Of a DNA stretch of 64,000 nucleotides, positions 42,884 to 51,452 are shown one piece after another. The stretch comes from Rhodanobacteraceae bacterium. GTDB taxonomy: Bacteria; Pseudomonadota; Gammaproteobacteria; Xanthomonadales; Xanthomonadaceae. Location of the stretch: NCBI GenBank assembly GCA_024233975.1, contig JACKOX010000004.1, positions 90,509 through 154,508 of the forward strand, given 5' to 3'. Below the pieces are notes generated by a model. It saw nothing but the letters and a program-made list of their open reading frames with translations. It was not told where the DNA came from and searched no databases. A program made the position numbers and the translations under genes. Each line of letters begins with the position of its first letter. Position 1 is the first letter of the stretch.

Positions 42884-43222
42884 CTAGTCCTCGGATACTC
42901 GCTGGTTCGGCTGCAAAGTCTTAGTTGCTGATTGAAAGCCCATGCCAACTGGCTTGCTGCAAGGCGAGGTGGCCGATATGAAGAACACGCGGCTATCCAC
43001 TACATCCCACTGCAGCACATACATTCCAGAGCCCATTTCTCTCACCGCTGGGCCAAGAATCTTGACGGCGGCCTCGATGGACGTGGTTGGCGTAACCGTA
43101 TCGAACTTTTCTGGCGCCAACGCGACTGCATCAGGCGAAACGAAACTCCCTTTCCACTCGCATTCCGTCGAAATCGCTGTCGATGCGTAGAGCGCAGTTG
43201 GGAGGAGTAGTGCTATTCGCAT
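42884..43222 (-). CDS. Small predicted periplasmic protein of unknown function
   Basis: 112 residues: signal peptide MRIALLLPTALYASTAIS, then a domain with two Cys (TECEWKGSF near the start of the mature chain and ATSPCSKP). SIEAAVKILGPAVREMGSGMYVLQWDVVDSRVFFI resembles the two-strand, helix-start layout seen in BamE-like (SmpA/OmlA) folds, a weak resemblance. SD GAGGTC precedes the ATG. It lies 10 bases after moaB and 4 before the MORN-like gene; GC is lower than around it. Confidence 0.55.
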   Translation of the reverse strand: MRIALLLPTALYASTAISTECEWKGSFVSPDAVALAPEKFDTVTPTTSIEAAVKILGPAVREMGSGMYVLQWDVVDSRVFFISATSPCSKPVGMGFQSATKTLQPNQRVSED

Positions 43223-43232
43223 GCAGACGACC

Positions 43233-43754
43233 TCAGCGCTCAGTCAATCGTGGCCTCAGCGTGGCCAGGTTGCAGGGTCGCGTGCGGGCATCCAGCTGCT
43301 GCCGGATGATCTTCTCCCAAGCGGTGCGGCAGGCTGAGGTGGAGCCGGGCAGGCAGAACACGAAGCTGTTGTTGGACAGGCCGGCGAAGGCGCGCGACTG
43401 CAGCGAGCTGGTGCCGATTTCCTCCACGCTGACCTGCCGGAACAGTTCGCCGAAACCGGGCATTTCCTTGTCCAGCAGCGGACCGATCGCTTCCGGCGTC
43501 GAGTCACGGCCGGTGAAGCCGGTGCCACCGTTGACCAGCACGCCGTCGATGGTCGGATCGGCGATCCAGGCGGCGACGGCGGCGCGCACGCGATAGATGT
43601 CGTCGGGCAGCAGTTCGCGCGCGGCCAGCTCGTGACCGGCTTCGCCCATCGCGCCGGCGAGATAGTCGCCCGAGGTGTCGTTGTCGCGGCTGCGCGTGTC
43701 GGAGACGGTCAGCAGCGCCAGTCGCAGCGGGATGAACGTGTCGCTCGAGCTCAT
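43233..43754 (-). CDS. moaB: Molybdenum cofactor biosynthesis protein B
   Basis: 173 residues; MoaB/MogA-fold protein that binds molybdopterin and may adenylylate it. LALLTVSDTRSRDNDTSGDYL, VLVNGGTGFTGRDSTPEAI (molybdopterin loop) and FCLPGSTSACRTAWEKII are characteristic. No other molybdopterin gene is in the window. It follows the GNAT gene by 18 bases. Confidence 0.95.
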   Translation of the reverse strand: MSSSDTFIPLRLALLTVSDTRSRDNDTSGDYLAGAMGEAGHELAARELLPDDIYRVRAAVAAWIADPTIDGVLVNGGTGFTGRDSTPEAIGPLLDKEMPGFGELFRQVSVEEIGTSSLQSRAFAGLSNNSFVFCLPGSTSACRTAWEKIIRQQLDARTRPCNLATLRPRLTER

Positions 43755-43772
43755 GTGGTCGGTCTCGCGTCG

Positions 43773-44273
43773 TCAGTTGCCGATGCCAAAGGGCGCGTCG
43801 GCGCGCTGGCGTCCGCGCTCGCTGTCGTCCAGCGGCAGGTTGAACCAGATGGTGTCGTCCGGCGCTTCCCAGCCGAGTCGCGTGTACAGCGACTGCGCCA
43901 CGCTGTTGGTGCGCTGGGTTTCCAGCTGCAGGGCAGCGGCGCCATCGTCTTCCGCGAAAGTCTGTGCGGCTTCCAGCAGGGCACGACCGGCGCCGCGCTG
44001 GCGATGGCTGTCGTCCACGAACAGGTCGTTGAGGATCCAGATCCGCGCCATGCGCACCGAGCTGAACAGCGGATAGAGCTGGGTGAAGCCGATGGCTTCG
44101 CCGTCGTGCTCGGCCAGCAGGATCACCGAATCGCCGCTGTCGAGGCGCGCCTTCAGGAAATTGCGGGCGGCGTCGGGGTCGCCTTCCTGCTCGTAGAAGC
44201 GGCGGTAGCCGTCGAACAGGGGAACGAGGCGGTCGAGATCGTCGGTACCGGCGCGACGGACTTGCACGGACAT
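43773..44273 (-). CDS. GNAT family N-acetyltransferase
   Basis: 166 residues from an ATG with SD GGAGG; the longer open frame upstream runs into prfA and is not coding. Acetyl-CoA loop: WILNDLFVDDSHRQRGAGRALLEAAQTF contains the RxxGxG/A motif (QRGAGRA). Substrate unknown. 77 bases after prfA, and followed by moaB. Confidence 0.88.
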   Translation of the reverse strand: MSVQVRRAGTDDLDRLVPLFDGYRRFYEQEGDPDAARNFLKARLDSGDSVILLAEHDGEAIGFTQLYPLFSSVRMARIWILNDLFVDDSHRQRGAGRALLEAAQTFAEDDGAAALQLETQRTNSVAQSLYTRLGWEAPDDTIWFNLPLDDSERGRQRADAPFGIGN

Positions 44274-44350
44274 GAATCCTCCACGGATCGAAATCAGTTC
44301 GGCCACTTTAACGCAGCCCGTGGCGGCACTGCTGCCAGGCCGGCCGGGTT

Positions 44351-45439
44351 TCAGTTCATGCCGAGCGCGCGCAGCTGGTCGCCCTGTTCCTCTTCGGTGA
44401 GTCGCTGCACCAGCTCGTCGAGGTCGCCTTCCATCACTTCGGACAGGCGGTAAAGCGTCAGTCCTTCGACGCGGTGGTCGGTGATGCGGCCCTGCGGGAA
44501 GTTGTAGGTGCGGATGCGCTGGCTGCGGTCGCCGCTGCCGACCTGCAATTTGCGCGATTCGGCCTGTTCGGCGGACTGCTTGCTGCGCTGTTCGTCCAGC
44601 AGTCGTGCCTTCAGCAGCGACAGGGCGCGGGCACGGTTCTTGTGCTGGCTGCGCTCGTCCTGGCACTCGACCACGATGCCGCTGGGCAGGTGGGTCATGC
44701 GGATGGCGGAGTCGGTCTTGTTGACGTGCTGGCCACCGGCGCCGGACGCGCGGAAGGTGTCGACCTTGAGGTCGGCATCGCGGATCTCGACGTCGGCGAT
44801 GTCGTCCATCTCCGGCAGGATGGCGACGGTGGCAGCAGAAGTGTGGATGCGGCCCTGCGATTCGGTTTCCGGCACGCGCTGTACGCGGTGGGTGCCGGAC
44901 TCGAACTTCAGCTTCGGGAAGGCGCCGGCGCCTTCGATGCGGGCGATGACTTCCTTGAAGCCGCCGTGCTCGCCCTGGTTCGCCGACAGCACTTCGACCT
45001 GCCAGCGATGGCGCTCGGCATAGCGCTGGTACATGCGGAACAGGTCGCCAGCGAAGATCGCGGCTTCGTCACCGCCCGTGCCAGCGCGGATTTCCAGGAA
45101 CAGGTTGGCGTCGGCATAGGGATCCTTGGGCAGCAGCAGGACATGCAGCTGCTGCTCCAGCGCTTCGATCCGGCTCTGCTGCGTGGCGATTTCCTCGTCG
45201 GCCAGCTCGCGAAGGTCGGGGTCATCACGCATCGCCTGCGCGCCTTCGAGGTCATGCTCGGCGCGATCGTGTTCGGCCAGCGTGTCGGTGACCGGCTCCA
45301 GCTGCGAATACTCCTGGCTCAGCTCGCGCAGGCGCCGGGGGTTGTCGGCAAGCTCGGGTTCGGCCAGCAGCCGACCGACTTCCTCACGCCGCTCCGCCAG
45401 CAGCTCAAGTTTGCGACGGATGCTGGGTGCGATCGGCAT
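44351..45439 (-). CDS. prfA: Peptide chain release factor 1
   Basis: 362 residues; reads UAA and UAG stop codons and triggers peptide release. Coiled N-terminal domain (about 1-100), GTGGDEAAIFAGDLFRMY, FESGTHRVQRVPETES, and the catalytic GGQ in GAGGQHVNKTDSAIRM. The start MPIAPSIRRKLELL is the family start; it overlaps the last 35 bases of hemA, the conserved hemA-prfA arrangement. Followed usually by prmC, which is absent here. Confidence 0.97.
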   Translation of the reverse strand: MPIAPSIRRKLELLAERREEVGRLLAEPELADNPRRLRELSQEYSQLEPVTDTLAEHDRAEHDLEGAQAMRDDPDLRELADEEIATQQSRIEALEQQLHVLLLPKDPYADANLFLEIRAGTGGDEAAIFAGDLFRMYQRYAERHRWQVEVLSANQGEHGGFKEVIARIEGAGAFPKLKFESGTHRVQRVPETESQGRIHTSAATVAILPEMDDIADVEIRDADLKVDTFRASGAGGQHVNKTDSAIRMTHLPSGIVVECQDERSQHKNRARALSLLKARLLDEQRSKQSAEQAESRKLQVGSGDRSQRIRTYNFPQGRITDHRVEGLTLYRLSEVMEGDLDELVQRLTEEEQGDQLRALGMN

Positions 45440-46745
45440 GGGGTTCGGTGGCCTTGTCGTGGTCTTCGTGGTCGTTGGCGTCGTTGCTGTTTTCGCTGTC
45501 GCTGCCGTAGAGGCGCTCGGCGGCACGCAGCAGGTCGCGATCACCGCGTCGTGCGGCATCCCGCAGGCGCGCACTGGGTGCGTGCAGCAGGCTGTTGGTC
45601 AGGCGATGGGCGAGCGTCTGCAGCACGGCTTCCGGATCCTGACCCGAAGCCAGTAGTCGTTGCGCGTGGTCCAGCGCATCGGCACGGCGGCGATCAGCAT
45701 CATCGCGCAGCTGACGCAGCACCTGGTGGCCGTCGCGGCCGCGCCACCAGGCCATGAAGTGGGCCACGTCCAGCTCGATGATCGCCTCGGCCTGCTGCGC
45801 GGATTCACGGCGCGAGCGCAGGCTTTCGTCGATCACCTGTTCGAGGTCGTCGACGCTGTAAAGGTAGACGTCATCCAGCTCGGCGGCGCTGGCCTCGATG
45901 TCGCGCGGCACGGCGAGGTCGAGCAGCAGCATGGGCCGGTAGCGGCGCTTCTTGAGGGCACGCTCCAGCATGTCGCGTTTCAACACCGGCTCACGTGCGG
46001 CGGTGGCCGAGAGCACGATGTCGGCCTCGGCCAGGTGCTGCTCCAGCGCGTCCAGCGGCAGCGCATAGCCGCCGACCTGGCTGGCCAGCGTCTGCGCGTG
46101 GGCGAGGGTGCGGTTGGCGATCAAGATGCGTTTGGCGCGGCGATCCTGCAGGTGCTTGGCGGCCAGCTCCACGGTGTCGCCGGCGCCGATCAGCAGCACG
46201 GTGGCGGCGGCAATGTCGGTGAAGGCCTGTTCGGCCAGCCGCACGGCGGCGAAGGCCACCGACACCGGATGCGCGCCGATGCGGGTGTCGGTACGCACGC
46301 GCTTGGCGGTGGCGAAGCACTGCTGGAACAGTCGCTCCAGACCCATGCCCAGGCCGCCGCCGCGTCGCGCGCGCTGGTAGGCATCCTTCACCTGACCCAG
46401 GATCTGCGGCTCGCCCAGCACCAGCGAGTCGAGCCCGGTGGCGACACGGAACAGGTGCTGGACCGCGGCGTCACCTTCGTGGCGATACAGGTAGCCCTCG
46501 AGTTCGCCGGCGTCGATGCCATGGTGCTCGGCCAGCCAGCGGGCGGCGGCGGTTTCCTCGCCGGGATCCAACTGGCAGTAGATCTCGGTGCGGTTGCAGG
46601 TGGACAGCAGCGCGGCTTCGCGCACACCGGGGTGGCGCAGGAGTCCGAGCAAGGCCGCGTCATTCGCCTCGGCATCGATGGCCAGACGCTCGCGCAGGTC
46701 CAGCGGCGCGGTCTGGTGATTGAGTCCGGTTACAAGCAGCGGCAT
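45405..46745 (-). CDS. hemA: Glutamyl-tRNA reductase
   Basis: 446 residues; reduces glutamyl-tRNA(Glu) to glutamate-1-semialdehyde, the first step of C5 heme synthesis. Catalytic Cys50 in LLSTCNRTEIY, LDSLVLGEPQILGQVKDAY, NADPH loop VLLIGAGDTVELAAKHL, and LLLDLAVPRDIE. The last 30 residues form an Asp/Asn/His-rich low-complexity tail that spans the prfA overlap. Divergent from the TPR gene. Confidence 0.97.
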   Translation of the reverse strand: MPLLVTGLNHQTAPLDLRERLAIDAEANDAALLGLLRHPGVREAALLSTCNRTEIYCQLDPGEETAAARWLAEHHGIDAGELEGYLYRHEGDAAVQHLFRVATGLDSLVLGEPQILGQVKDAYQRARRGGGLGMGLERLFQQCFATAKRVRTDTRIGAHPVSVAFAAVRLAEQAFTDIAAATVLLIGAGDTVELAAKHLQDRRAKRILIANRTLAHAQTLASQVGGYALPLDALEQHLAEADIVLSATAAREPVLKRDMLERALKKRRYRPMLLLDLAVPRDIEASAAELDDVYLYSVDDLEQVIDESLRSRRESAQQAEAIIELDVAHFMAWWRGRDGHQVLRQLRDDADRRRADALDHAQRLLASGQDPEAVLQTLAHRLTNSLLHAPSARLRDAARRGDRDLLRAAERLYGSDSENSNDANDHEDHDKATEPHADRTQHPSQT

Positions 46746-46903
46746 CGACGGTGTTTGGCTGTGCGGTATCGGGCGGCGCAGGCCGCGTGCTGGCTGGGTG
46801 GATAACGATCCAAGGACCGGTGGTTTGGCCTGATAGACTGGGAACCGCCTGGCTTCCGCCGGGTCTCAGTCCTGACCCACAACCAACACACGCCTTGACC
46901 TAG

Positions 46904-48604
46904 ATGCGCATTATGCCTTGTCGAAACACCCTCCCGCTGCTTCTGGCCTGCCTGTTCGTCCTGCCGACGAGCGCCGTGGTCGCCTCTGAAGCGGTTGACT
47001 CGCGGGCCGCTGCGGCGTCGGAGGACGGGCTGGTTTCGCTGCTCAGTGCCGAGTTCGAGCTGCAGGGAGGGGAAACGGCCAGCGCGGCGGCGTCCTACCT
47101 CAAGGCTGCCGAAGGTTCCGATGATTCAGCTCTGGCCGAACGCGCGGCGCGCGTGGCTTTGGCTGCCGGCGAGCCCGATATTGCGCAACGGGCGCTGGCT
47201 CGCTGGGCCGAACTGAAGCCGGAGGCCGTCGAGCGCCTGCCGCTGGAGGCCAATCTGGCGCTCAATCTGGGCCAGCGGCAGGTGGCGGTTGACAGCCTCC
47301 GTCAGCTGCTGAAACAGGACGACGGTTCGCAATGGCAGCTGGCGCTGCAGGCGATGGCGCAGACCGAGTCGCGCGAGCTGAGCGCCTCGGTGCTGGGTGA
47401 TCTGGTCGATGCCGATGCGCTGCCCGCGGAGCCGGATGCCTGGTACGGCTTTGGCAGCCTGGCCCGCGACCTCGGCGACGACGCGCTGTCGGATCGCATG
47501 GCCGACATCGCCATGCAGCGCTTCCCCGACCGCGCGCGCGTATGGCTTTGGCAGGCGGACCGGCAGCGTCGGGCCGGCGATCTGAGTGCCGCGCGTTCGG
47601 CCGTCGACAAGGCATTGGCGCTGGAACCCGAAGACACTCGCCTGCGCATGACCGCCGCCACGGAGCTCAACACCCAGGGCGACCCGGCAGCGGCAGCGGC
47701 GATCCTGGCCAAGGGGCCGCAGAACGCCCTTATCCGGACCGGTAGGCTGGCCTATTTGGCGAGGGCGCATGATGAGGCCGGTCTGTCCGCACTCTACGAA
47801 GAGATCAAGGCCGAGATCGCCGAAGATCCATCGCGTCTGGATGATCCGCAGCGCTTCCTGTTGGGCCAGCTTGGCGAACTGCTGAAGCGACCGCAGGAGG
47901 CCATGGAGTGGTACGAGGGCGTGCGCGACCCGGCGCGCCGCGGCGAAGCCGAGCTGCGCATTGCCGTGCAGCTGGAGGCGCTGGACCGGTTGGATGATGC
48001 CGAGGACCGGCTGCGTGAAATGCAGGCCTCCGAAGCAGAGGACGGACAGGCGGTGCGCGATAGCTACCTGCTGCAGGCCGAGTTGTTGCGCAAGCACCAG
48101 CGCGCCCAGGACGCCGTCGATACCTATAGCCGCGGACTGCTCATCTTCGAGGACGACCCGCAGCTGCTCTACGCCCGCGCGCTCACCTACGAAAGCCTGG
48201 ACCAGGTCGACAAGGCCGAGGCTGACCTCAAGCGTCTGGTCGAGCTTGATCCTGAGGATGCCAACGCGCTCAACGCGCTGGGCTATACGCTGGCCGACCG
48301 GACCCAGCGTTTCGAGGAGGCGCTGGGCTATATCCGTCGTGCGCTGGAAATCGAGCCCGAGGCAGCGGCGATGGTCGACAGCCTTGGCTGGGTCATGTAC
48401 CGCATGGGCAACGCCAAGGAGGCACTGGTCCAGCTGCGCAAGGCCTTCGAGCTGCAGCCCGATCCTGAAGTGGCGGCGCACCTTGGCGAAGTCCTCTGGC
48501 AAAGCGGGCAGCGCGAGCAGGCCCGCGCCATCTGGCAGCGTGGCCTGGAGCTTGATCCAGACAACGTGGTGTTGAAGGACACCATGCAGCGGCTCGACGC
48601 GTGA
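46904..48604 (+). CDS. TPR-repeat protein, exported
   Basis: 566 residues with signal peptide (LPLLLACLFVLPTSAVVAS) and at least ten TPR-type repeats through to the end (LKRLVELDPEDANALNALGYTLAD, YIRRALEIEPEAAAMVDSLGWVMYRMG, LRKAFELQPDPEVAAHLGEVL). A scaffold protein of the periplasm; an ATG at 46913 is also possible. Its stop overlaps the lolB ATG (TGATG). The TPR-lolB-ispE order upstream of prs is conserved in related bacteria and pseudomonads. Confidence 0.88.
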   Translation: MRIMPCRNTLPLLLACLFVLPTSAVVASEAVDSRAAAASEDGLVSLLSAEFELQGGETASAAASYLKAAEGSDDSALAERAARVALAAGEPDIAQRALARWAELKPEAVERLPLEANLALNLGQRQVAVDSLRQLLKQDDGSQWQLALQAMAQTESRELSASVLGDLVDADALPAEPDAWYGFGSLARDLGDDALSDRMADIAMQRFPDRARVWLWQADRQRRAGDLSAARSAVDKALALEPEDTRLRMTAATELNTQGDPAAAAAILAKGPQNALIRTGRLAYLARAHDEAGLSALYEEIKAEIAEDPSRLDDPQRFLLGQLGELLKRPQEAMEWYEGVRDPARRGEAELRIAVQLEALDRLDDAEDRLREMQASEAEDGQAVRDSYLLQAELLRKHQRAQDAVDTYSRGLLIFEDDPQLLYARALTYESLDQVDKAEADLKRLVELDPEDANALNALGYTLADRTQRFEEALGYIRRALEIEPEAAAMVDSLGWVMYRMGNAKEALVQLRKAFELQPDPEVAAHLGEVLWQSGQREQARAIWQRGLELDPDNVVLKDTMQRLDA

Positions 48605-49260
48605 TGCATCAGGTGATCGTGCGCGCCGCATTGCTCGGCGCGCTGCTGACGACCGCAGCCTGCGGTCGGCTGGCGACCCGTCCCCCCGACATGTCGGCAG
48701 CCTCGGAATCGGCCAGCGGGCTGCAGTCCGAAGCCTACCGGCAGCGTCTGGCCGCGCTGGAAGGTCGGGATGATTGGGCTTTCAGCGGACGAATCGCCTT
48801 TGCCAGCCCCGAGGACAGCGGCAGTGGTCGAATTGACTGGCGGCAGGAAGGTGGCCGGGTCGATATCCGCCTGAGTGCGCCGGTGTCGCGGCAGAGCTGG
48901 CATCTGGTCGCCGATGGCTCGGGCGCTCGGCTGGAAGGGCTGGAGGACGGCCCGCTTCGGGCTGGAACCACGGACGAGCTGCTCTCCGCCCAGTTCGGAT
49001 TCGATGTGCCGATGCAGGCGCTGGCGCTGTGGCTGCGCGGTCTGGCCGCCGAAGGCGAGGTCGAGGAGGCGCGCGTCGACGCCCGCGGACGACCGCTGGA
49101 ACTGCACCAGTTTGGTTGGGTGATCCGTTTCCCTGACTGGCACTCGATGTCACCAGCGGACCTGCCGCGCCGTGTGTTCGCCGAGCGCGTCGTCCCCGGG
49201 GGAAAGGACCGCGTCCGCGTGATTGTCGACCGGTGGCAGGGTGATGACGGCCGCCACTGA
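48604..49260 (+). CDS. lolB: Outer-membrane lipoprotein receptor LolB
   Basis: 218 residues. Accepts lipoproteins from LolA and inserts them in the outer membrane. Lipobox TAAC with Cys20; mature part with WAFSGRIAFASPEDSGSGRIDWRQEGGRVDIRLSAP typical of the LolB beta-barrel half, and FGWVIRFPDW near the end. The ispE ATG lies inside its last codons (17-base overlap). Divergence from E. coli LolB is high, as usual. Confidence 0.9.
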   Translation: MHQVIVRAALLGALLTTAACGRLATRPPDMSAASESASGLQSEAYRQRLAALEGRDDWAFSGRIAFASPEDSGSGRIDWRQEGGRVDIRLSAPVSRQSWHLVADGSGARLEGLEDGPLRAGTTDELLSAQFGFDVPMQALALWLRGLAAEGEVEEARVDARGRPLELHQFGWVIRFPDWHSMSPADLPRRVFAERVVPGGKDRVRVIVDRWQGDDGRH

Positions 49261-50122
49261 AGGCTGGAGCTGCTGGCCGGCACCGGCCAAGATCAACCGC
49301 TTTCTGCACATCGTTGGCCGGCGGGAGGATGGTTACCACCTCCTGCAGACGGTTTTCCAGCTGCTCGACTGGGGCGACGACATCCACCTCCGGACCCGGG
49401 AGGATGGTGGCATCCGGCGGATCGATGGAGCCAGCGACTATGCGGTCGCTGCGGATGATGACCTCGTGGTCCGGGCTGCGCGGCTGCTCCATGAGGCAGC
49501 GGGAATCGGTGCTGGCGTCGACATCCGGGTCGACAAGCGCATTCCCCTGGGCGGCGGTTTTGGCGGTGGCAGCTCGGATGCTGCGACGGTTCTGGTGGCG
49601 CTGAACGCATTGTGGGGTGCCGGCCTTTCCCTCGCGGAACTGGCGGATCTGGGGCTGCGGCTCGGCGCGGACGTGCCGGTGTTCGTCCACGGGCACACCG
49701 CCTTTGCGGAGGGTGTCGGCGAAAAGCTGAGTCCATTGGCCCTGCCACCGCGCTGGTTCGCGCTGGTCGACGCGGGAATCCACGTCAACACCGCGGAGTT
49801 GTTCGGGGACCCCAAATTGACACGGGATTCGCCGCCCCTGAAAATAGGCGGCTTTCTCGATGACGACGGGTTCGAAGGGCAGGACAACGCTTTCGAATCG
49901 CTGGTGTTGCGCCGATATCCGCGGCTGGCCGCGTTGTTCGACGCGATGCGGGCTTTCGGTCGGCCCAGGCTGACCGGCACCGGCGGCGGTAGTTTCCTGG
50001 TCTTTGCTGACCGCGAAGCCGCCGAAGCGGCGCGTCGGGCGCTCCCCGAAGGGGTGCGATGCGTGCTGGCGCGCGGCCTGGACCGCTCGCCGCTGCATGA
50101 AAAGGTCGCGGCAAATAGTTGA
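49244..50122 (+). CDS. ispE: 4-diphosphocytidyl-2-C-methyl-D-erythritol kinase
   Basis: 292 residues; GHMP kinase of the MEP isoprenoid pathway. PAKINRFLHIVGRREDGYHLLQTVFQLLDW, the ATP loop IPLGGGFGGGSSDAATVL, and LTGTGGGSFLVF are characteristic. Starts inside lolB; tRNA-Gln follows after 15 bases. Confidence 0.97.
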   Translation: MTAATEGWSCWPAPAKINRFLHIVGRREDGYHLLQTVFQLLDWGDDIHLRTREDGGIRRIDGASDYAVAADDDLVVRAARLLHEAAGIGAGVDIRVDKRIPLGGGFGGGSSDAATVLVALNALWGAGLSLAELADLGLRLGADVPVFVHGHTAFAEGVGEKLSPLALPPRWFALVDAGIHVNTAELFGDPKLTRDSPPLKIGGFLDDDGFEGQDNAFESLVLRRYPRLAALFDAMRAFGRPRLTGTGGGSFLVFADREAAEAARRALPEGVRCVLARGLDRSPLHEKVAANS

Positions 50123-50137
50123 GTAAAAATAAAACGT

Positions 50138-50212
50138 TGGGGCGTCGCCAAGCGGTAAGGCACCGGGTTTTGATCCCGGCATTCGCAGGTTCGAATCCTG
50201 CCGCCCCAGCCA
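50138..50212 (+). tRNA. tRNA-Gln (TTG)
   Basis: 75 bases with encoded CCA. Acceptor TGGGGCG/CGCCCCA, discriminator G, anticodon loop TTTTGAT giving TTG. ispE-tRNA-Gln-prs order is conserved in Gammaproteobacteria. Confidence 0.97.
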
Positions 50213-50384
50213 GCTTCGCTGAAAGGGCGGGGCTCTTAATATCGTCATGGCGCGTATTCGCGACTTGGCGGCGGCGCTGGTCGATGGACTGGCGTACGCA
50301 GACTGGCGCGGCCTGCGGGTGGCGACGGTTCGGCGACCGGGTAATGCCGAGGCGCCGGAATGCCCAATCACCTGTTGAACACGG

Positions 50385-51350
50385 ATGCGGGACGTGAACA
50401 CAGACGGTTTGATGGTATTCAACGGCAACGCCAACCGGGCTTTGGCCCAGGCGGTGTGTCGCGAGTTGGGCATTCGTCCGGGCAAGGCCCTGGTCGGGCG
50501 CTTTTCCGACGGAGAGGTGCAGGTCGAGATCGAGGAGAACGTCCGTGGTCAGGACGTTTTCGTGATCCAGCCGACTTGCGCGCCGACGGCGGAAAACTTC
50601 ATGGAATTGCTGGTGCTGATCGATGCGCTGAAGCGCGCGTCGGCCCAGTCGGTGACCGCGGTCGTGCCGTATTTCGGCTACGCCCGGCAGGATCGCCGCC
50701 CGCGTTCAGCGCGGGTGCCGATCACCGCCAAGGTCGCCGCGAAGATGTTTGGTGCCGTGGGCACCGGCCGGGTGTTGACGGTGGATCTGCATGCCGATCA
50801 GATCCAGGGTTTCTTCGACATCCCGGTGGATAATGTTTACGCCTCGCCGCTGCTGCTGGCCGATGTCTGGCGCAGCCGCGGTTCGGACGAGCTGATCGTG
50901 GTCAGCCCGGACGTGGGTGGTGTGGTCCGCGCGCGGGCCATTGCCAAGCGCCTGGATGACGCGGATCTCGCGATCATCGACAAGCGCCGGCCGCGTGCGA
51001 ACGAGGCCACTGTGATGAACATCATCGGCGATGTCGACGGCAAGGCCTGCGTGCTGGTCGATGACATCGTCGATACCGCGGGCACTCTGTGTGCGGCGGC
51101 GGCGGCGCTGAAGGATCGCGGCGCCAAGCGCGTGGTGGCCTACTGCACGCATCCGGTGTTGTCGGGGCCTGCGGTAGCCAATATCAGCGGTTCCGCGCTG
51201 GATGAGCTGGTGGTGACCGACACCATCCCGCTCAGCGATGCGGCCCGCAATTGCAGCAAGATCCGCCAGCTCAGCGTGGCCGAGCTGCTGGCCGAGACGA
51301 TCCGTCGCATGGCGTTCGGCGAGTCGGTCAGTTCGCTCTACGTCGACTGA
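50385..51350 (+). CDS. prs: Ribose-phosphate pyrophosphokinase
   Basis: 321 residues; makes PRPP from ribose-5-phosphate and ATP. Signatures: GRFSDGEVQVEIEENVRGQDVFVIQPT, VVPYFGYARQDRRPRSARVPITAK, VDLHADQIQGFFDIPVDN, and the PRPP loop LVDDIVDTAGTLC. An ATG at 50412 (MVFNGNANRAL) is also compatible with homologues. A TAATAT hexamer at 50237-50242 may be its promoter, leaving a leader of about 130 bases. Confidence 0.96.
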   Translation: MRDVNTDGLMVFNGNANRALAQAVCRELGIRPGKALVGRFSDGEVQVEIEENVRGQDVFVIQPTCAPTAENFMELLVLIDALKRASAQSVTAVVPYFGYARQDRRPRSARVPITAKVAAKMFGAVGTGRVLTVDLHADQIQGFFDIPVDNVYASPLLLADVWRSRGSDELIVVSPDVGGVVRARAIAKRLDDADLAIIDKRRPRANEATVMNIIGDVDGKACVLVDDIVDTAGTLCAAAAALKDRGAKRVVAYCTHPVLSGPAVANISGSALDELVVTDTIPLSDAARNCSKIRQLSVAELLAETIRRMAFGESVSSLYVD

Positions 51351-51379
51351 GCAGGCGCCGGAAAAGCAAGGTTTTCAAC

Positions 51380-51423
51380 GTCTCTCCTGGTCGCGGGAGA
51401 GACCAATCGCCGCCGCAAGGCGG
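51380..51423 (+). promoter_or_regulatory. Two hairpins in the rplY leader
   Basis: First hairpin: GTCTCTCC/GGAGAGAC with an 8-base loop (51380-51403). Second: CCGCC-GCAA-GGCGG with a GNRA loop (51410-51423). They end 29 bases before the rplY ATG. L25 is known to control its own mRNA in E. coli, so a similar role is plausible. Confidence 0.45.
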
Positions 51424-51452
51424 TTCAACACTGAAGAGAAGTGGTAACGACA

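Noticed and set aside
47126..48631. 501-codon minus-strand open frame
   Set aside because: Opposite the TPR gene, which has signal peptide, TPR periodicity and coupling to lolB.
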